Notes: generated by a model not told the origin, from the letters alone. A stretch of DNA of 44,871 nucleotides from CAYNNP01 sp964398215 (GCA_964398215.1 CAYNNP010000023.1:1-44871); one strand, 5' to 3'; positions 1 through 8,790 are shown, numbered from the stretch's first letter. A program made the numbers and translations.

Positions 1-175
1 CTTTTTCGAGGTCATCGTCTGATTTCACCTTTGAGTTACTGGCCGAAACCCTTGACGACTTCCGCTACGCCAGTTTTCGATCTCTGTGGTTGTTTCAATG
101 ACATAGGTGACCAGTTTGACTACGATAAATAGTCAGATTGGTTGGCGACTATTTTCATTGAATGTCAGGTGAGCG
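1..175. other. Left-edge non-coding stretch
   Basis: I see no convincing gene in these bases. The only notable signal is an AGGTGA ribosome-binding site at 167-172 that serves the ATG at 176. The stretch may hold the promoter of the first gene or the end of a gene that lies outside the window. Confidence 0.4.
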
Positions 176-1033
176 ATGATTCTGGGCTTTCATGCTGGCA
201 GCTTATTGCTGCACGACGAATCCAGTGTTTGCCAAGAGCTTTCCAGCCTTGGGTTCACAGCAGTTGCGATTCGACCGCGACTAGGTGCGTTAGATCCCTC
301 CAACAAACGCATCACGGAGCAGTGCATGCGTTTGGGAGCTGTTGCTAAACAATGTGGATTGACCGTGATCGTCGACACGGAAGGCCGATACATCGCTGAC
401 CCACGACGATCACGATGGCCATCACTTGCAAGTCGGGATAGCGGCGAAGCCAACAAACGCATTGAGCTGATTCGCCACTGGTTAGATCTTGCAGATGAAA
501 TCGGATGTTCAGTGGTAACCTTCACATCTGGATTGCTTGGGCATCCGGCAGATGAAAGCGACTTGGAGCGGTTGGCCGCGCGAATAGATCAGTTGACCGC
601 TACCGTTCCCGATGGCGTCAAGATTGCGCTACACCCAATGGTCGGCGATGCGATACCAACTGTGTCGCACTTTGAGCGCTTAAAGCAGTGGCTTGGAGAC
701 GAAAGTCGAATCTGGGTGGCGGCGGATGTCGGAGAGATGCTGCGTGGAGGAGAGTTTCCGGTGGGAGATCGATTAGCTCGGAACCTGGATGACTTGGCCT
801 GTGTCTACCTTTGTGAGCCAGATTCAGGTCAGTCTCGTGACTGCCGAATTGGACATGGCGAAGTCGACTTTTCACGGATCGTCTTATCGCTAAAAAAGAG
901 TGGTTACCAAGGCCCGATGGTCATTCGTGTTGATGGGCATCATGAACGAGGCTTTGAGCTGGCTGTGGAAGCCCTAGCGAAACTGGAGTCGAGCAAGCAC
1001 ACTCAACAGGCGATTCGCGGAAGTAAGCCATAG
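176..1033 (+). CDS. Sugar phosphate isomerase/epimerase-like TIM-barrel protein
   Basis: This 285-residue cytosolic protein has the layout of the xylose isomerase-like TIM-barrel superfamily (AP endonuclease family 2 fold). Alternating strands and helices include a strand near residue 65 (LTVIVDTEG), a strand near 115 (CSVVTFTSG), a metal-ligand-type IALHPM near residue 150, a WVAADVGE segment near 180 and GHGEVDF near 223, where family members place metal-binding His, Asp and Glu. No signal peptide is visible. The start is fixed by AGGTGA (167-172) four bases before the ATG. The substrate cannot be told from sequence. Planctomycetes carry many paralogues, usually near carbohydrate genes; here the gene stands alone ahead of a long gap. 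The fold call is fairly secure, the exact reaction is not. Confidence 0.75.
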   Translation: MILGFHAGSLLLHDESSVCQELSSLGFTAVAIRPRLGALDPSNKRITEQCMRLGAVAKQCGLTVIVDTEGRYIADPRRSRWPSLASRDSGEANKRIELIRHWLDLADEIGCSVVTFTSGLLGHPADESDLERLAARIDQLTATVPDGVKIALHPMVGDAIPTVSHFERLKQWLGDESRIWVAADVGEMLRGGEFPVGDRLARNLDDLACVYLCEPDSGQSRDCRIGHGEVDFSRIVLSLKKSGYQGPMVIRVDGHHERGFELAVEALAKLESSKHTQQAIRGSKP

Positions 1034-1895
1034 AGCCGGGTGCGGGAATTTCAAGTCTCGTGAAACAATCCGAGACCGCGTGAAACTGGAAAAACATGGA
1101 TTCTGGCGCGAAAAATCCTGGACCCAGCATGATGGACACTCCTATTATGCAATTGGCGGTGGATGACTCGTTTTGTAAAATCGCGTGATGTCACATTCAA
1201 GTGGATCATGCCGATTGGCTTGCGATGATGACTGATATGGGTTGTGTATCCACACCGATTTTTTCTCTTGTCAAAGTTGCACGGCTACACCGTTGACGAC
1301 CGGAGAAGACACCCTACGCACCGTCCAAAGTTGTAAGAATTAGCAGGCAATTTTTAAACGCATCGCTAATCGTACCGAACAATGAAAGCATAAGATCGTC
1401 ATGTACTGTGATCGTCCTCTGCAAAGACTCTCTTCCGCTGAAGAGTTTCATTGCATGTGACACCCGCGTGAAAGATGATTGGTTCAACTCCTTCCCAGTC
1501 GCAAGACTGACTGGCATCACAGCCTTAGCTGAACCGATTCATTTTTCTATCAGGTTTCCTGTCCTTCACAGTGGCTTCGATCATTCCGTTTGCCCTCCCA
1601 ATCTATGGGGCGACATAGCGGAAACCGTTTACCGTAATTGATTGATACCCACGATACGCTCGAGCTTCGAGGATACGGATGACCCCTCGATAAAGAAGCT
1701 ATGTTGAAAACTTGTTCACAAGTTAACAGCAGAATTTCTTTACCGAGAAAGCATTCGAGCCGTGGCCCGAACCCATGACGCGGCGAACCCGCTAGATTAG
1801 GTTTGGTGAAAGTGCATGAGTCATAGGACTCAAGAATGATTTGTACTTTTGCTGGATTGAGCTAGCGTCGGCACGTCGTACATCAGGAGTCGAGT
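1034..1895. other. Long intergenic region upstream of clpX
   Basis: About 860 bases without a supported gene. Short open frames exist on both strands (for example 1408-1641 on the plus strand), but none has a ribosome-binding site with recognisable protein content. The region contains a 6-bp inverted repeat at 1709-1724 and presumably the clpX promoter. The clpX ribosome-binding site AGGAG lies at 1885-1889. Confidence 0.5.
1709..1724. promoter_or_regulatory. Perfect short inverted repeat upstream of clpX
   Basis: AACTTG and CAAGTT are separated by TTCA, a perfect 6-bp dyad about 170 bases before the clpX start. Its size and position would suit a dimeric regulator's operator, but I recognise no known consensus, so the role is inference. 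Confidence 0.25.
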
Positions 1896-3176
1896 ATGCC
1901 CTCGAAGGAAACTAATAACCCACGTCGCGGCGGACCTTCTAACAAGAAGAACGCTTTTTGCTCCTTTTGTAGAAAGAGCTACCGGGACGTAGGTCCACTC
2001 GTGGAAGGTCCCGGTGACGTTTATATCTGCGGCGAATGCATTGAGCTTTGCCAATCGATATTAGACCAGGAACAACGCCGACGCGGTCCAAGCAAAGCGT
2101 TGTTCAACGACATCCCTGCACCTCGCAAAATTGTCGAGCATCTTGATGAATATGTGATCGGCCAATCAGCAGCCAAGCGTGTCTTGGCTGTGGCAGTTCA
2201 CAATCATTACAAGCGATTGACAAGTGAGTGGGAAGGCGATGGCGAGGTTGAAATCGAAAAGAGTAACATTCTGCTAGCTGGTCCGACCGGCAGTGGAAAG
2301 ACACTCTTGGCGCGTTCTCTTGCTCGAATGCTGAACGTTCCGTTTGCAATCGGCGACGCTACCACGTTGACCGAAGCTGGTTATGTTGGCGAAGACGTCG
2401 AAAACTTGTTGCTGAAATTGTTGCACGCGGCTGACTTTGATGTCGAAGCGGCACAACGAGGCATCTTGTATATCGATGAAGTGGACAAAATCGGCAAAAC
2501 GGGCGGAAACGTTTCCATTACGCGTGACGTGTCAGGCGAAGGTGTTCAACAGAGTCTGCTGAAAATGCTTGAGGGTACGGTTGCGAATGTTCCACCACAG
2601 GGTGGACGCAAGCATCCCGAGCAACAGTACATTCAACTGGATACCTCGAACATTCTGTTCATTGTTGGTGGCACTTTTGTAGGCATCGACGACATCATCC
2701 GTCAGCGACTTGGGCACAAGACGCTTGGCTTTGGTGGTGGCGTTGCCGACATGAATGAACAGTCTGCTTCGGAGTTGATGACACAAGTTCAAACCGAAGA
2801 TATTCTTCAGTATGGACTGATCCCCGAGTTGGTAGGTCGTTTGCCGATTGTGAGTTACTTGCAACCGTTGGACGAAGAATCTCTCGTGCGAGTTCTGAAA
2901 GAACCCAAGAATGCACTGACAAAGCAATACGAAGCTTTGTTCAAAATGGAACACAGTGACTTGAAGTTCACCGACGACGCTTTGTATGCAATTGCAAACA
3001 AAGCCCTTGAAAAAGGTGTCGGTGCTCGTGGACTGCGTGGCATTATGGAAGAAGTGATGTTGGACATCATGTACGAACTACCTGACCAAGAGGAAGGTGC
3101 GACGTACACAATTGATGAGAACATCGTTACGGGCACACGTGGTCTATTCCAAATGCCAACCTCCAAAAGTGCTTGA
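1896..3176 (+). CDS. clpX: ATP-dependent Clp protease ATP-binding subunit ClpX
   Basis: ClpX is the AAA+ unfoldase that recognises substrates and feeds them to ClpP in the cytosol. The 426-residue product matches the usual length. The N-terminal zinc-binding domain has four cysteines (C22, C25, C45, C48). Walker A is GPTGSGKT at 129-136, Walker B is ILYIDEVDK near 190, the pore loop is GYVGED near 164, an RKH-type loop follows near 234, and sensor 2 is GARGLRG near 375. The loop that contacts ClpP in other ClpX proteins (IGF) appears here as LGF within KTLGFGG. The AGGAG ribosome-binding site at 1885-1889 sets the start. No clpP lies next to it, so clpX appears to be a single-gene unit ending at a strong terminator (3231-3258). 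Confidence 0.97.
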   Translation: MPSKETNNPRRGGPSNKKNAFCSFCRKSYRDVGPLVEGPGDVYICGECIELCQSILDQEQRRRGPSKALFNDIPAPRKIVEHLDEYVIGQSAAKRVLAVAVHNHYKRLTSEWEGDGEVEIEKSNILLAGPTGSGKTLLARSLARMLNVPFAIGDATTLTEAGYVGEDVENLLLKLLHAADFDVEAAQRGILYIDEVDKIGKTGGNVSITRDVSGEGVQQSLLKMLEGTVANVPPQGGRKHPEQQYIQLDTSNILFIVGGTFVGIDDIIRQRLGHKTLGFGGGVADMNEQSASELMTQVQTEDILQYGLIPELVGRLPIVSYLQPLDEESLVRVLKEPKNALTKQYEALFKMEHSDLKFTDDALYAIANKALEKGVGARGLRGIMEEVMLDIMYELPDQEEGATYTIDENIVTGTRGLFQMPTSKSA

Positions 3177-3230
3177 GAGACGCCCCCTTTGAATGAGTGA
3201 GCGATCGAAAGATCAATCAATTACGGATAG

Positions 3231-3258
3231 CGCCGATGCATCTGCATCGGCGTTTTTT
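3231..3258 (+). terminator. Rho-independent terminator of clpX
   Basis: A perfect 10-bp GC-rich stem (CGCCGATGCA at 3231-3240 with TGCATCGGCG at 3243-3252) is followed directly by six T residues. It lies 55 bases after the clpX stop codon and is oriented to end clpX transcription. Confidence 0.9.
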
Positions 3259-3282
3259 CGTTGTTGAGCAAGGTAGTTTCCT

Positions 3283-3302
3283 CTGGTGGCTGACGCCACC
3301 AG
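3283..3302. repeat. Short palindrome CTGGTGGC-TGAC-GCCACCAG
   Basis: A perfect 8-bp stem with a 4-base TGAC loop lies just after the clpX terminator and 34 bases before a much longer palindrome. It has the look of a dispersed REP-like intergenic element. No T-run follows, so it is not an obvious second terminator. Confidence 0.5.
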
Positions 3303-3335
3303 CTAGGGTTGTGTCGTGAGTTTTGCAGTTGCGTT

Positions 3336-3413
3336 TTTTTGGTAACCCGACGCGTGAGCGAGGGACAATCAATCTTGACTCGGTCCCTCGCTCACGCTTC
3401 GGGTTACCAAAAA
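3336..3413. repeat. Long imperfect palindrome (REP/MITE-like element)
   Basis: The arms 3341-3365 and 3384-3408 are reverse complements over 25 bases with a single mismatch. They are bounded by a T-run on the left and an A-run on the right, and separated by an 18-base spacer. The symmetric T/A flanks would let the folded RNA act as a terminator on either strand. From memory, very similar palindromes containing TGAGCGAGGGA recur in Rhodopirellula-type genomes; this is recall, not a search. The rest of the gap up to 3624 shows nothing further. Confidence 0.8.
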
Positions 3414-3624
3414 CCAATGCCTGACCTAAAAGCGCAACTCCAAACGGCGTGAGCCGATGGGCGATAGTCTCGATGGCTTCCGCTGCGGCAACCACGCGGC
3501 AAACCTAGCACCTATTTCACGTGCCATCCTTCTCTCGCGATCAATTCTGTGCGCAGCTTGTTGTTTCATTTGCGTTTGGCACGGATACTTTTGATCCGCG
3601 AACAAGTAAAATACAAAGCGGCAA

Positions 3625-4797
3625 ATGGTTCTTTCATCCAACACAATATCCCAACAGACCCAAAACATGCTGCACACCCTAACGCTGGCAATTGGTGGCA
3701 TTCGTTCGTCAACAGAGAGTTCGTTCTTTCTAGCAGCAGTAGTAATCGTACTGCTGTTGCCCTCGCGGCCATTGCCTGCACAAACCTCGCCCCCTGAGGC
3801 CGCTCAGGAATCAAAGCGAGTTGCGGCAGCAAAGCCCCATCCGGTTCCAGCCAATTCGCAGTGGCTGACTTACACAGGAAAAGCTGGGCCTGGCAAACGA
3901 AAACATGTGGTTCTGATCGCCGCTGAACAAGAGTATCGCAGCGAACAGGCAATGCCGATGATGGCACGGGTGCTTTCCCAGCATCATGGATTCGATTGTA
4001 CGGTCTTGTTTTCCGTGAACGAAAAAGGCGAAGTTGACCCGACACTCCCAGCACCTTTCAAAGACAAAAGCCGTCGCCACAATATCCCTGGCCTTGAATA
4101 TCTATCGAGTGCCGACTGCGTGATCTGGGTATCGCGATTCATGTATCTTCCAGACGACCAGATGGACCATTTTCATCAGTACTTTGATTCTGGCAAACCT
4201 TTGATCGCGCTGCGGACGGCAAATCATGGTTTCATGCGAGGGAAAAAATATTCCGTCAACGGCCGCGAGATTGGCTTGAAAGAATTTCTTGGCGGAGCAT
4301 TCATGGGGCATCACGGTGGTTGGCATCGTGAATCGACGCGGGGAATCATCGTCGAAGCAAATAAAACGCATCCGATCCTGACGGGCGTTGAAGATATTTG
4401 GGGGACTTCGGATGTGTACCGCTGCCACAACGAAGGGTTTCCGTTTCCCGACGATTGCACCGCACTTGTAATGGGCCAACCTTTGGTAGATCTTAATCCA
4501 GAATCACCGCCCAATGCCAAGAAAGAACCCTTGCCAGTCGCCTGGGTTAAAACCTGGCGCGGCAACAAGAACCTTTCATCCAAGATTTTCCATTTCACGA
4601 TGGGGTCGGCCGAGGACTTTGCCAACGCAGGTGTTAGGCGATTGACAGCCAACGCCGTGTATTGGGGGATGGGCATGGAAGATTCGATTGATGCGAAAAG
4701 CAAAGTCGACATTGTTGGCGACTACCAACCTTTGAAACCCGGATTCAACTATCAAAAACTTGGCGTCCAACCGCACAAGGCGGAATTCTACAAGTAA
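3625..4797 (+). CDS. Secreted ThuA-like domain protein
   Basis: This 390-residue protein belongs to the ThuA-like (trehalose utilisation-like, glutamine amidotransferase-like fold) group common in planctomycetes. After a hydrophobic export segment near residues 32-52 ending in LPAQ, the core starts at KHVVLIAAEQEYRS. It continues with DCVIWVSRFM, KPLIALRTANHGF and FLGGAFMGHHGGW, then HPILTGVEDIWGTSDVY, the usual order of the fold. Family members are linked to sugar or glycan breakdown and often occur beside sulfatases, as here, but no enzymatic reaction is established for this subtype. Two starts are possible, 3625 and 3667; the second gives a more compact signal peptide. It is followed on the same strand by a sulfatase 101 bases away. 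Confidence 0.85.
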   Translation: MVLSSNTISQQTQNMLHTLTLAIGGIRSSTESSFFLAAVVIVLLLPSRPLPAQTSPPEAAQESKRVAAAKPHPVPANSQWLTYTGKAGPGKRKHVVLIAAEQEYRSEQAMPMMARVLSQHHGFDCTVLFSVNEKGEVDPTLPAPFKDKSRRHNIPGLEYLSSADCVIWVSRFMYLPDDQMDHFHQYFDSGKPLIALRTANHGFMRGKKYSVNGREIGLKEFLGGAFMGHHGGWHRESTRGIIVEANKTHPILTGVEDIWGTSDVYRCHNEGFPFPDDCTALVMGQPLVDLNPESPPNAKKEPLPVAWVKTWRGNKNLSSKIFHFTMGSAEDFANAGVRRLTANAVYWGMGMEDSIDAKSKVDIVGDYQPLKPGFNYQKLGVQPHKAEFYK

Positions 4798-4898
4798 CTC
4801 GCCACGCTGCTCGCGTTGGTTCTGTTCGAGCCATCCGCGGCGAGACGGCCTGAAGTCGATCGGTTAAAAAAGCAAATCAAGTGTGAACAGGAAGACAG

Positions 4899-6479
4899 AT
4901 GTCAAACGGTAAAGTGAATTTCAAGCAATGGTTTTTTGCAGCAACTGTGTTGTTGATCAGTTCCGTCAACAGTTCGGCGGCCGACCATCCCAATATCATC
5001 ATCATTTACGCAGACGATCTCGGCTACGGCGATTTGTCGTGCTACAACAGCGAAGCGGCGTACAAGACGCCGCGACTGGACAAAATGGCGGCCGAGGGGA
5101 TTCGATTCACGGACGCTCATAGTCCGTCGACGATATGTTCGCCATCTCGGTACGGATTGTTTTCTGGTCAACAGATCTATCGCTCAACAGGTCGTGGCGG
5201 CGGCGCGTTTGAGGGTCCTGGCGGGCCAAGTTACTTGAAGCCAGGCACGCTGTCGGTTGGTCAAATGTTGCAGCAGCAAGGTTATCGAACAGGTGTATTT
5301 GGGAAGTGGCATGTCGGTTTGAGTTGGTTCGACAAAGATGGCAAGCGGCTTGGCGGAGGATTCAAGAATTCTCTGTTGATCGATTACGAAAAAAGTACAC
5401 CGCTGATCGATGGTCCGAACGCTCGAGGATTCGATGAATCGTTCGTGACCCCGAATTGCCCAAACACCGATCCGCTTTATGTCTACATCGAAAATGGGAT
5501 GGTGGTCACTCCGGCCAGCGAACGGCATCAGCCCAATACGCTTCCGAATCCAGGCGGGAAATGGCGCTGGGACAATGACGCTGGATGGAAGTCGCCAGGC
5601 TACGATTTCATGAACGCTGACCTTTTGTTTTACGAAAAGACAAAGGAGTTCATCTCCGATCACAGAAAGAACCATCCCAGCAAGCCGTTTTTTGCGGTGC
5701 TTTCAACTCAAATCGCTCATGCCCCGGTGTTGCCGGCCACGGAATTCAATGGTGCAACTGAGGCGGGTGCCCGAGGCGACTTTGTTTGGGAACTGGACGT
5801 GTTGACCGGGCGCGTGCTTGATCTGGTTTCCGAACTTGGTATCGATGAAGAGACTTTGGTGCTATTCAATTCCGATAATGGAGCGGAAACGCTTCATGTG
5901 CATTGGATGCGCAGCGATCATCAGCACGATGCCAGCGGAGGATGGCGAGGCATGAAACGTGACGGCTGGGAAGGCGGGCATCGTGTTCCTTTCATCGCCA
6001 GATGGCCTGGGAAAATTCCTCCCGGTCAGGTTTCTTCTCAGCTGACCAACACCACGGATATCTTCGCAACGCTGGCCTCTGTCACTGGAGTCGCTTTGCC
6101 CGACGATGTGGCAACCGATAGCTTCGATATGTTGCCAGCGATGCTTGGACAGCAAGCGGATACCGATTCGATACGGCCTCACATGCTGACACAAAGTTTT
6201 CGCGGCGAGTTTCAAATTCGCCAGGGAGCGTGGAAGTATCTGGACCACATGGGATCAGGTGGAAACGGCTACGACAAAGGCAACATGAAAAAGTATGCGC
6301 TTCCCGAAACAGCACCTGACGCTACAGGCCAGCTCTTCAACCTGAAGGACGATCCAGGTGAAACTACCAACCTATTTTTCAAGCAAGAAGCTAAACGCAA
6401 AGAGCTTCAGGCGCTGCTGAAGAAACTGAAATCATCTGGTCGCAGTGCCCCTAAGAACCGCAAGCCACTGACCCGATAG
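4899..6479 (+). CDS. Secreted formylglycine-dependent sulfatase (arylsulfatase A type)
   Basis: This 526-residue enzyme should hydrolyse sulfate esters, probably of polysaccharides, outside the cytoplasm. A signal peptide spans residues 1-28 (cleavage after SSAA). The metal-binding start is NIIIIYADDLGYGD. The catalytic motif is C80-S-P-S-R, where the cysteine is converted to formylglycine by a sulfatase-modifying enzyme; none is encoded in this window. GVFGKWHVG near residue 136 supplies the usual Lys and His, and FNSDNGAE near 325 supplies Asp and Asn metal ligands. The AGGA at 4889-4892 sets the start. The substrate is unknown. It is preceded by the ThuA-like gene and may share a transcript with it. 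Confidence 0.95.
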   Translation: MSNGKVNFKQWFFAATVLLISSVNSSAADHPNIIIIYADDLGYGDLSCYNSEAAYKTPRLDKMAAEGIRFTDAHSPSTICSPSRYGLFSGQQIYRSTGRGGGAFEGPGGPSYLKPGTLSVGQMLQQQGYRTGVFGKWHVGLSWFDKDGKRLGGGFKNSLLIDYEKSTPLIDGPNARGFDESFVTPNCPNTDPLYVYIENGMVVTPASERHQPNTLPNPGGKWRWDNDAGWKSPGYDFMNADLLFYEKTKEFISDHRKNHPSKPFFAVLSTQIAHAPVLPATEFNGATEAGARGDFVWELDVLTGRVLDLVSELGIDEETLVLFNSDNGAETLHVHWMRSDHQHDASGGWRGMKRDGWEGGHRVPFIARWPGKIPPGQVSSQLTNTTDIFATLASVTGVALPDDVATDSFDMLPAMLGQQADTDSIRPHMLTQSFRGEFQIRQGAWKYLDHMGSGGNGYDKGNMKKYALPETAPDATGQLFNLKDDPGETTNLFFKQEAKRKELQALLKKLKSSGRSAPKNRKPLTR

Positions 6480-6619
6480 ATGCTCCGTCAGAACCACTCC
6501 GCTTCAGATAGTCTGTTCCAAGCTACAGTCTTCACAGGGATGATCAGTCTTCAACTCCAGGCCTATCTTGGCATTTCATTCCTTTTTCCACTAGCGGCTA
6601 ACTACTCGCAAGGCAGCTG

Positions 6620-7288
6620 CTACCGGTACCAAGTTCGCAGTCGTTGCGGAGAAACACCGCAGGTGTGGGCGATCTGAATGAACCAGTTTCTGGCAGTTTG
6701 GCGAATCACACCACGTTTTTGCCAGCGTCTGGCGTCGACAGAAACCGGACCAGGTAGTAACAACGGTGGAGCGATCCGTCGCAGTCTCTGGGCCAAATCG
6801 ACGTCTTCCATCAACGGCAGTTCTGCGACTCCACCAATTTCTCGGAGCGTGTCTGTGCGCACGAATACGGCTTGGTCGCCAAATGGCATTCGGCGCAACT
6901 TTACGCGTGTGGCGTTGCCGCGTTCAAGCAAGCGGTAGAGCACGCCGTTGGCTTGAATGGCTTGTTGAAAAGCGCCCCAAACCGGATCGTCGGCATCGCA
7001 GACTTGCTGCAAACAGTCTTCGGAGAGTCGATTGTCTGCGTGCAAGAACAAGACGTACTTTCCAGTCGCTGCTTGGAATCCGCAGTTCAGTTGCGCGCCG
7101 CGTCCTGGTTTTGAAGACAGAAACTTTGCCCTCGTATCGGATGCTGTGACCAGCGTTTTGTCGGAACTTCCACCGTCAACGACGATGACTTCTTTCGCGC
7201 CAGCGTTGAATGCCGAATTGATTGATTCTGCAATCTGAGCTTCTTCGTTCAGCGTTGGAATGATGACGGAAACGTCGGCCGGAGTCAT
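6620..7288 (-). CDS. Family 2 glycosyltransferase, TIGR04283-like
   Basis: A cytosolic GT-A fold enzyme of about 222 residues. It begins with SVIIPTLNEEAQI, followed by EVIVVDGGSSDKT (nucleotide-sugar binding) and GRGAQLNCGFQAATGKYVLF, then the DXD-like HADN. It ends with a short PFGDQAVFV and EDVDLAQRLRR acceptor section. These match my memory of the TIGR04283 subgroup. The ATG at 7288 overlaps the stop of the upstream permease gene as ATGA, which implies translational coupling. An in-frame upstream extension to 7402 lies inside the permease gene and is rejected. Because its partner is an LptF/G-type permease, a role in envelope glycan or glycolipid synthesis is likely, but the acceptor is unknown. 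Confidence 0.88.
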   Translation of the reverse strand: MTPADVSVIIPTLNEEAQIAESINSAFNAGAKEVIVVDGGSSDKTLVTASDTRAKFLSSKPGRGAQLNCGFQAATGKYVLFLHADNRLSEDCLQQVCDADDPVWGAFQQAIQANGVLYRLLERGNATRVKLRRMPFGDQAVFVRTDTLREIGGVAELPLMEDVDLAQRLRRIAPPLLLPGPVSVDARRWQKRGVIRQTARNWFIQIAHTCGVSPQRLRTWYR

Positions 7289-8424
7289 ACTATTTGGACT
7301 TCGCGCAGTCGCACGTAGGCAATGGGACCAAGGATCAATAGTGGCAACCAAGCAGCAATGGGCGGCGTTAGCAGATAGCCGCCGCCTCCCATCGTCCCGC
7401 AAACTGTCTTCAGCAAAAAGAAGAACAGAACGGTCATGATTGCGATTCCGATCATAACAAAAAGATTGCGGCCTCGGCGATTCACAACAAGCGGCAGTCC
7501 CAACATTACCAGAGCGAAATCGAGCGGCGGCCGGATGATTCGTTCATGCAGAATGACGTGGACCGCCAAACTTGTGTCAACGGCGGGATTTCGCACCCGA
7601 TTGGCGAGTTCTGCGATCGACGATAGCTTAGTAGACGTGCGATTCGTTTGCAGCATGTCCGTATCCACGGTCGTCGCTACAAAGCACTCGCCAGCATTCA
7701 ACCATGCTTGATCACGGGCCGTCATCAAGATCGGACGGTCCGAAGTACCAAATGATGGCAGCGTTTCGACCCTTTCTGGTTTTTTTACGTTTGTCAGCAG
7801 AAAGCCCGCAGGGTGATCCGCTGTGGCTGGCAACCACTTCGCGGTTTCCGCCAGCATCAGGTCGCCATAACTTTGGTAGTCGCCATAGAGCCGAAAATTT
7901 GGCTTCACGATCACTTGGCTCTTAGGGCGAAGAGCTTTTCCCTCGAATAGTATTCCGCTGGTCTTGTCGTAGCTTGGCAAGATCGCTTGTTCGGCATCGC
8001 CAGTGATGTCTTTTGGTTTCATCGAAAGCGCATCTCGCATGTCCGGCAAGATGAATTCTCGACTCCCAAGCTGCACCAAAATGATCGCGGCAGCTGCAAA
8101 AATCATCGATCGCATGATACGTCCGTGCGAAACACCTGCGGCCAAGGTTGCTGTCAATTCACCAGTCCGCCGTAGCCATCCAACGACAAACAGCAAAGAC
8201 ATCAACGTGATGATGGCTCCCGTCCAATCAAACAGCAGCAATACATACGGACCATAGTAACGAGCCATTACTTTGACCATGCCGTCCTGCTCAGCACCCT
8301 GCTTCACGAAGTCATCCATGGTGGTGAATGCGTGAAACACGACAAAAATACCTGCGATCGAGAGAAAGCAGATCAGCACCGTCCTAAGGAACAGTACAAG
8401 GATATAGCGGTCCAGTTTCGTCAC
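7285..8424 (-). CDS. LptF/LptG (YjgP/YjgQ) family permease
   Basis: An inner-membrane protein of about 379 residues with the family plan: two or three N-terminal membrane helices (from LDRYILVLFLRTVLICFLS onward), a central periplasmic beta-jellyroll domain of roughly 150 residues, and three C-terminal helices (PPLDFALVMLGLPLVVNR, the MIGIAIMTVLFFFLLK stretch, and the helix before the end). LptF/G with LptB drives lipopolysaccharide toward the outer membrane, which suits a diderm planctomycete. I chose the GTG at 8424 (MTKLDRYIL), which fits the family N terminus; a TTG at 8454 in the same frame is the alternative. The gene is coupled to the glycosyltransferase by a 4-bp overlap. Which of LptF or LptG it represents is undecided. 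Confidence 0.88.
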   Translation of the reverse strand: MTKLDRYILVLFLRTVLICFLSIAGIFVVFHAFTTMDDFVKQGAEQDGMVKVMARYYGPYVLLLFDWTGAIITLMSLLFVVGWLRRTGELTATLAAGVSHGRIMRSMIFAAAAIILVQLGSREFILPDMRDALSMKPKDITGDAEQAILPSYDKTSGILFEGKALRPKSQVIVKPNFRLYGDYQSYGDLMLAETAKWLPATADHPAGFLLTNVKKPERVETLPSFGTSDRPILMTARDQAWLNAGECFVATTVDTDMLQTNRTSTKLSSIAELANRVRNPAVDTSLAVHVILHERIIRPPLDFALVMLGLPLVVNRRGRNLFVMIGIAIMTVLFFFLLKTVCGTMGGGGYLLTPPIAAWLPLLILGPIAYVRLREVQIV

Positions 8425-8531
8425 GGCTGGTGGTGGGACAAGGGCGAAGAACAATCAGCTTGGTTGACCTTCGACTATCGCGATACACACCGAGTGGCGA
8501 CAAGGTCAGTTTTCATTTTTGCATGCCAATT

Positions 8532-8696
8532 TCATCCAGAAATGGCGCTGGCAGGCTTAGCAATAGAGCCAAGCCAGAGTCTGCCTTTGATGCCCGCTGC
8601 GATCGAGTCAACGAAAAAGTAAGCGACCAAATCTCCTAAAATGGCTCCCAAGCCAACCTGTCCTACATTCGGCAAAATCTGCTTCCGTTTCTGCAT
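8532..8696 (-). CDS. Possible 54-residue small membrane protein
   Basis: This short open frame lies on the same strand, 107 bases upstream of the permease gene. It starts with ATG, encodes a basic N terminus (MQKRKQILP) and then a glycine-rich hydrophobic segment (LGAILGDLVAYFFVDSIAAG) that could form one membrane helix, and ends in ISG. The amino-acid make-up looks protein-like, but the ribosome-binding site is weak. I do not recognise it. It could be a real small component of the permease/glycosyltransferase unit or a chance frame. Confidence 0.35.
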   Translation of the reverse strand: MQKRKQILPNVGQVGLGAILGDLVAYFFVDSIAAGIKGRLWLGSIAKPASAISG

Positions 8697-8790
8697 TGTG
8701 GCTCAGCGTTCTCTCGAAAGCAGGTGGCTGTGTAAATCAATCATTCCGGTAGAATGATAATTCGAATCCGGAAACAGAGGAGTAACTTTC

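Noticed and set aside
1408..1641. 77-codon plus-strand ORF upstream of clpX
   Set aside because: No ribosome-binding site, no recognisable domain, and composition unlike neighbouring genes.
2532..2954. 140-codon ORF antisense to clpX
   Set aside because: It is a shadow of the strongly conserved clpX frame, with no features of its own.
5184..5675. 163-codon minus-strand ORF inside the sulfatase gene
   Set aside because: Antisense shadow of a well-supported sulfatase.
7289..7402. N-terminal extension of the glycosyltransferase
   Set aside because: It lies inside the permease gene; the ATGA overlap start at 7288 gives the normal glycosyltransferase N terminus.
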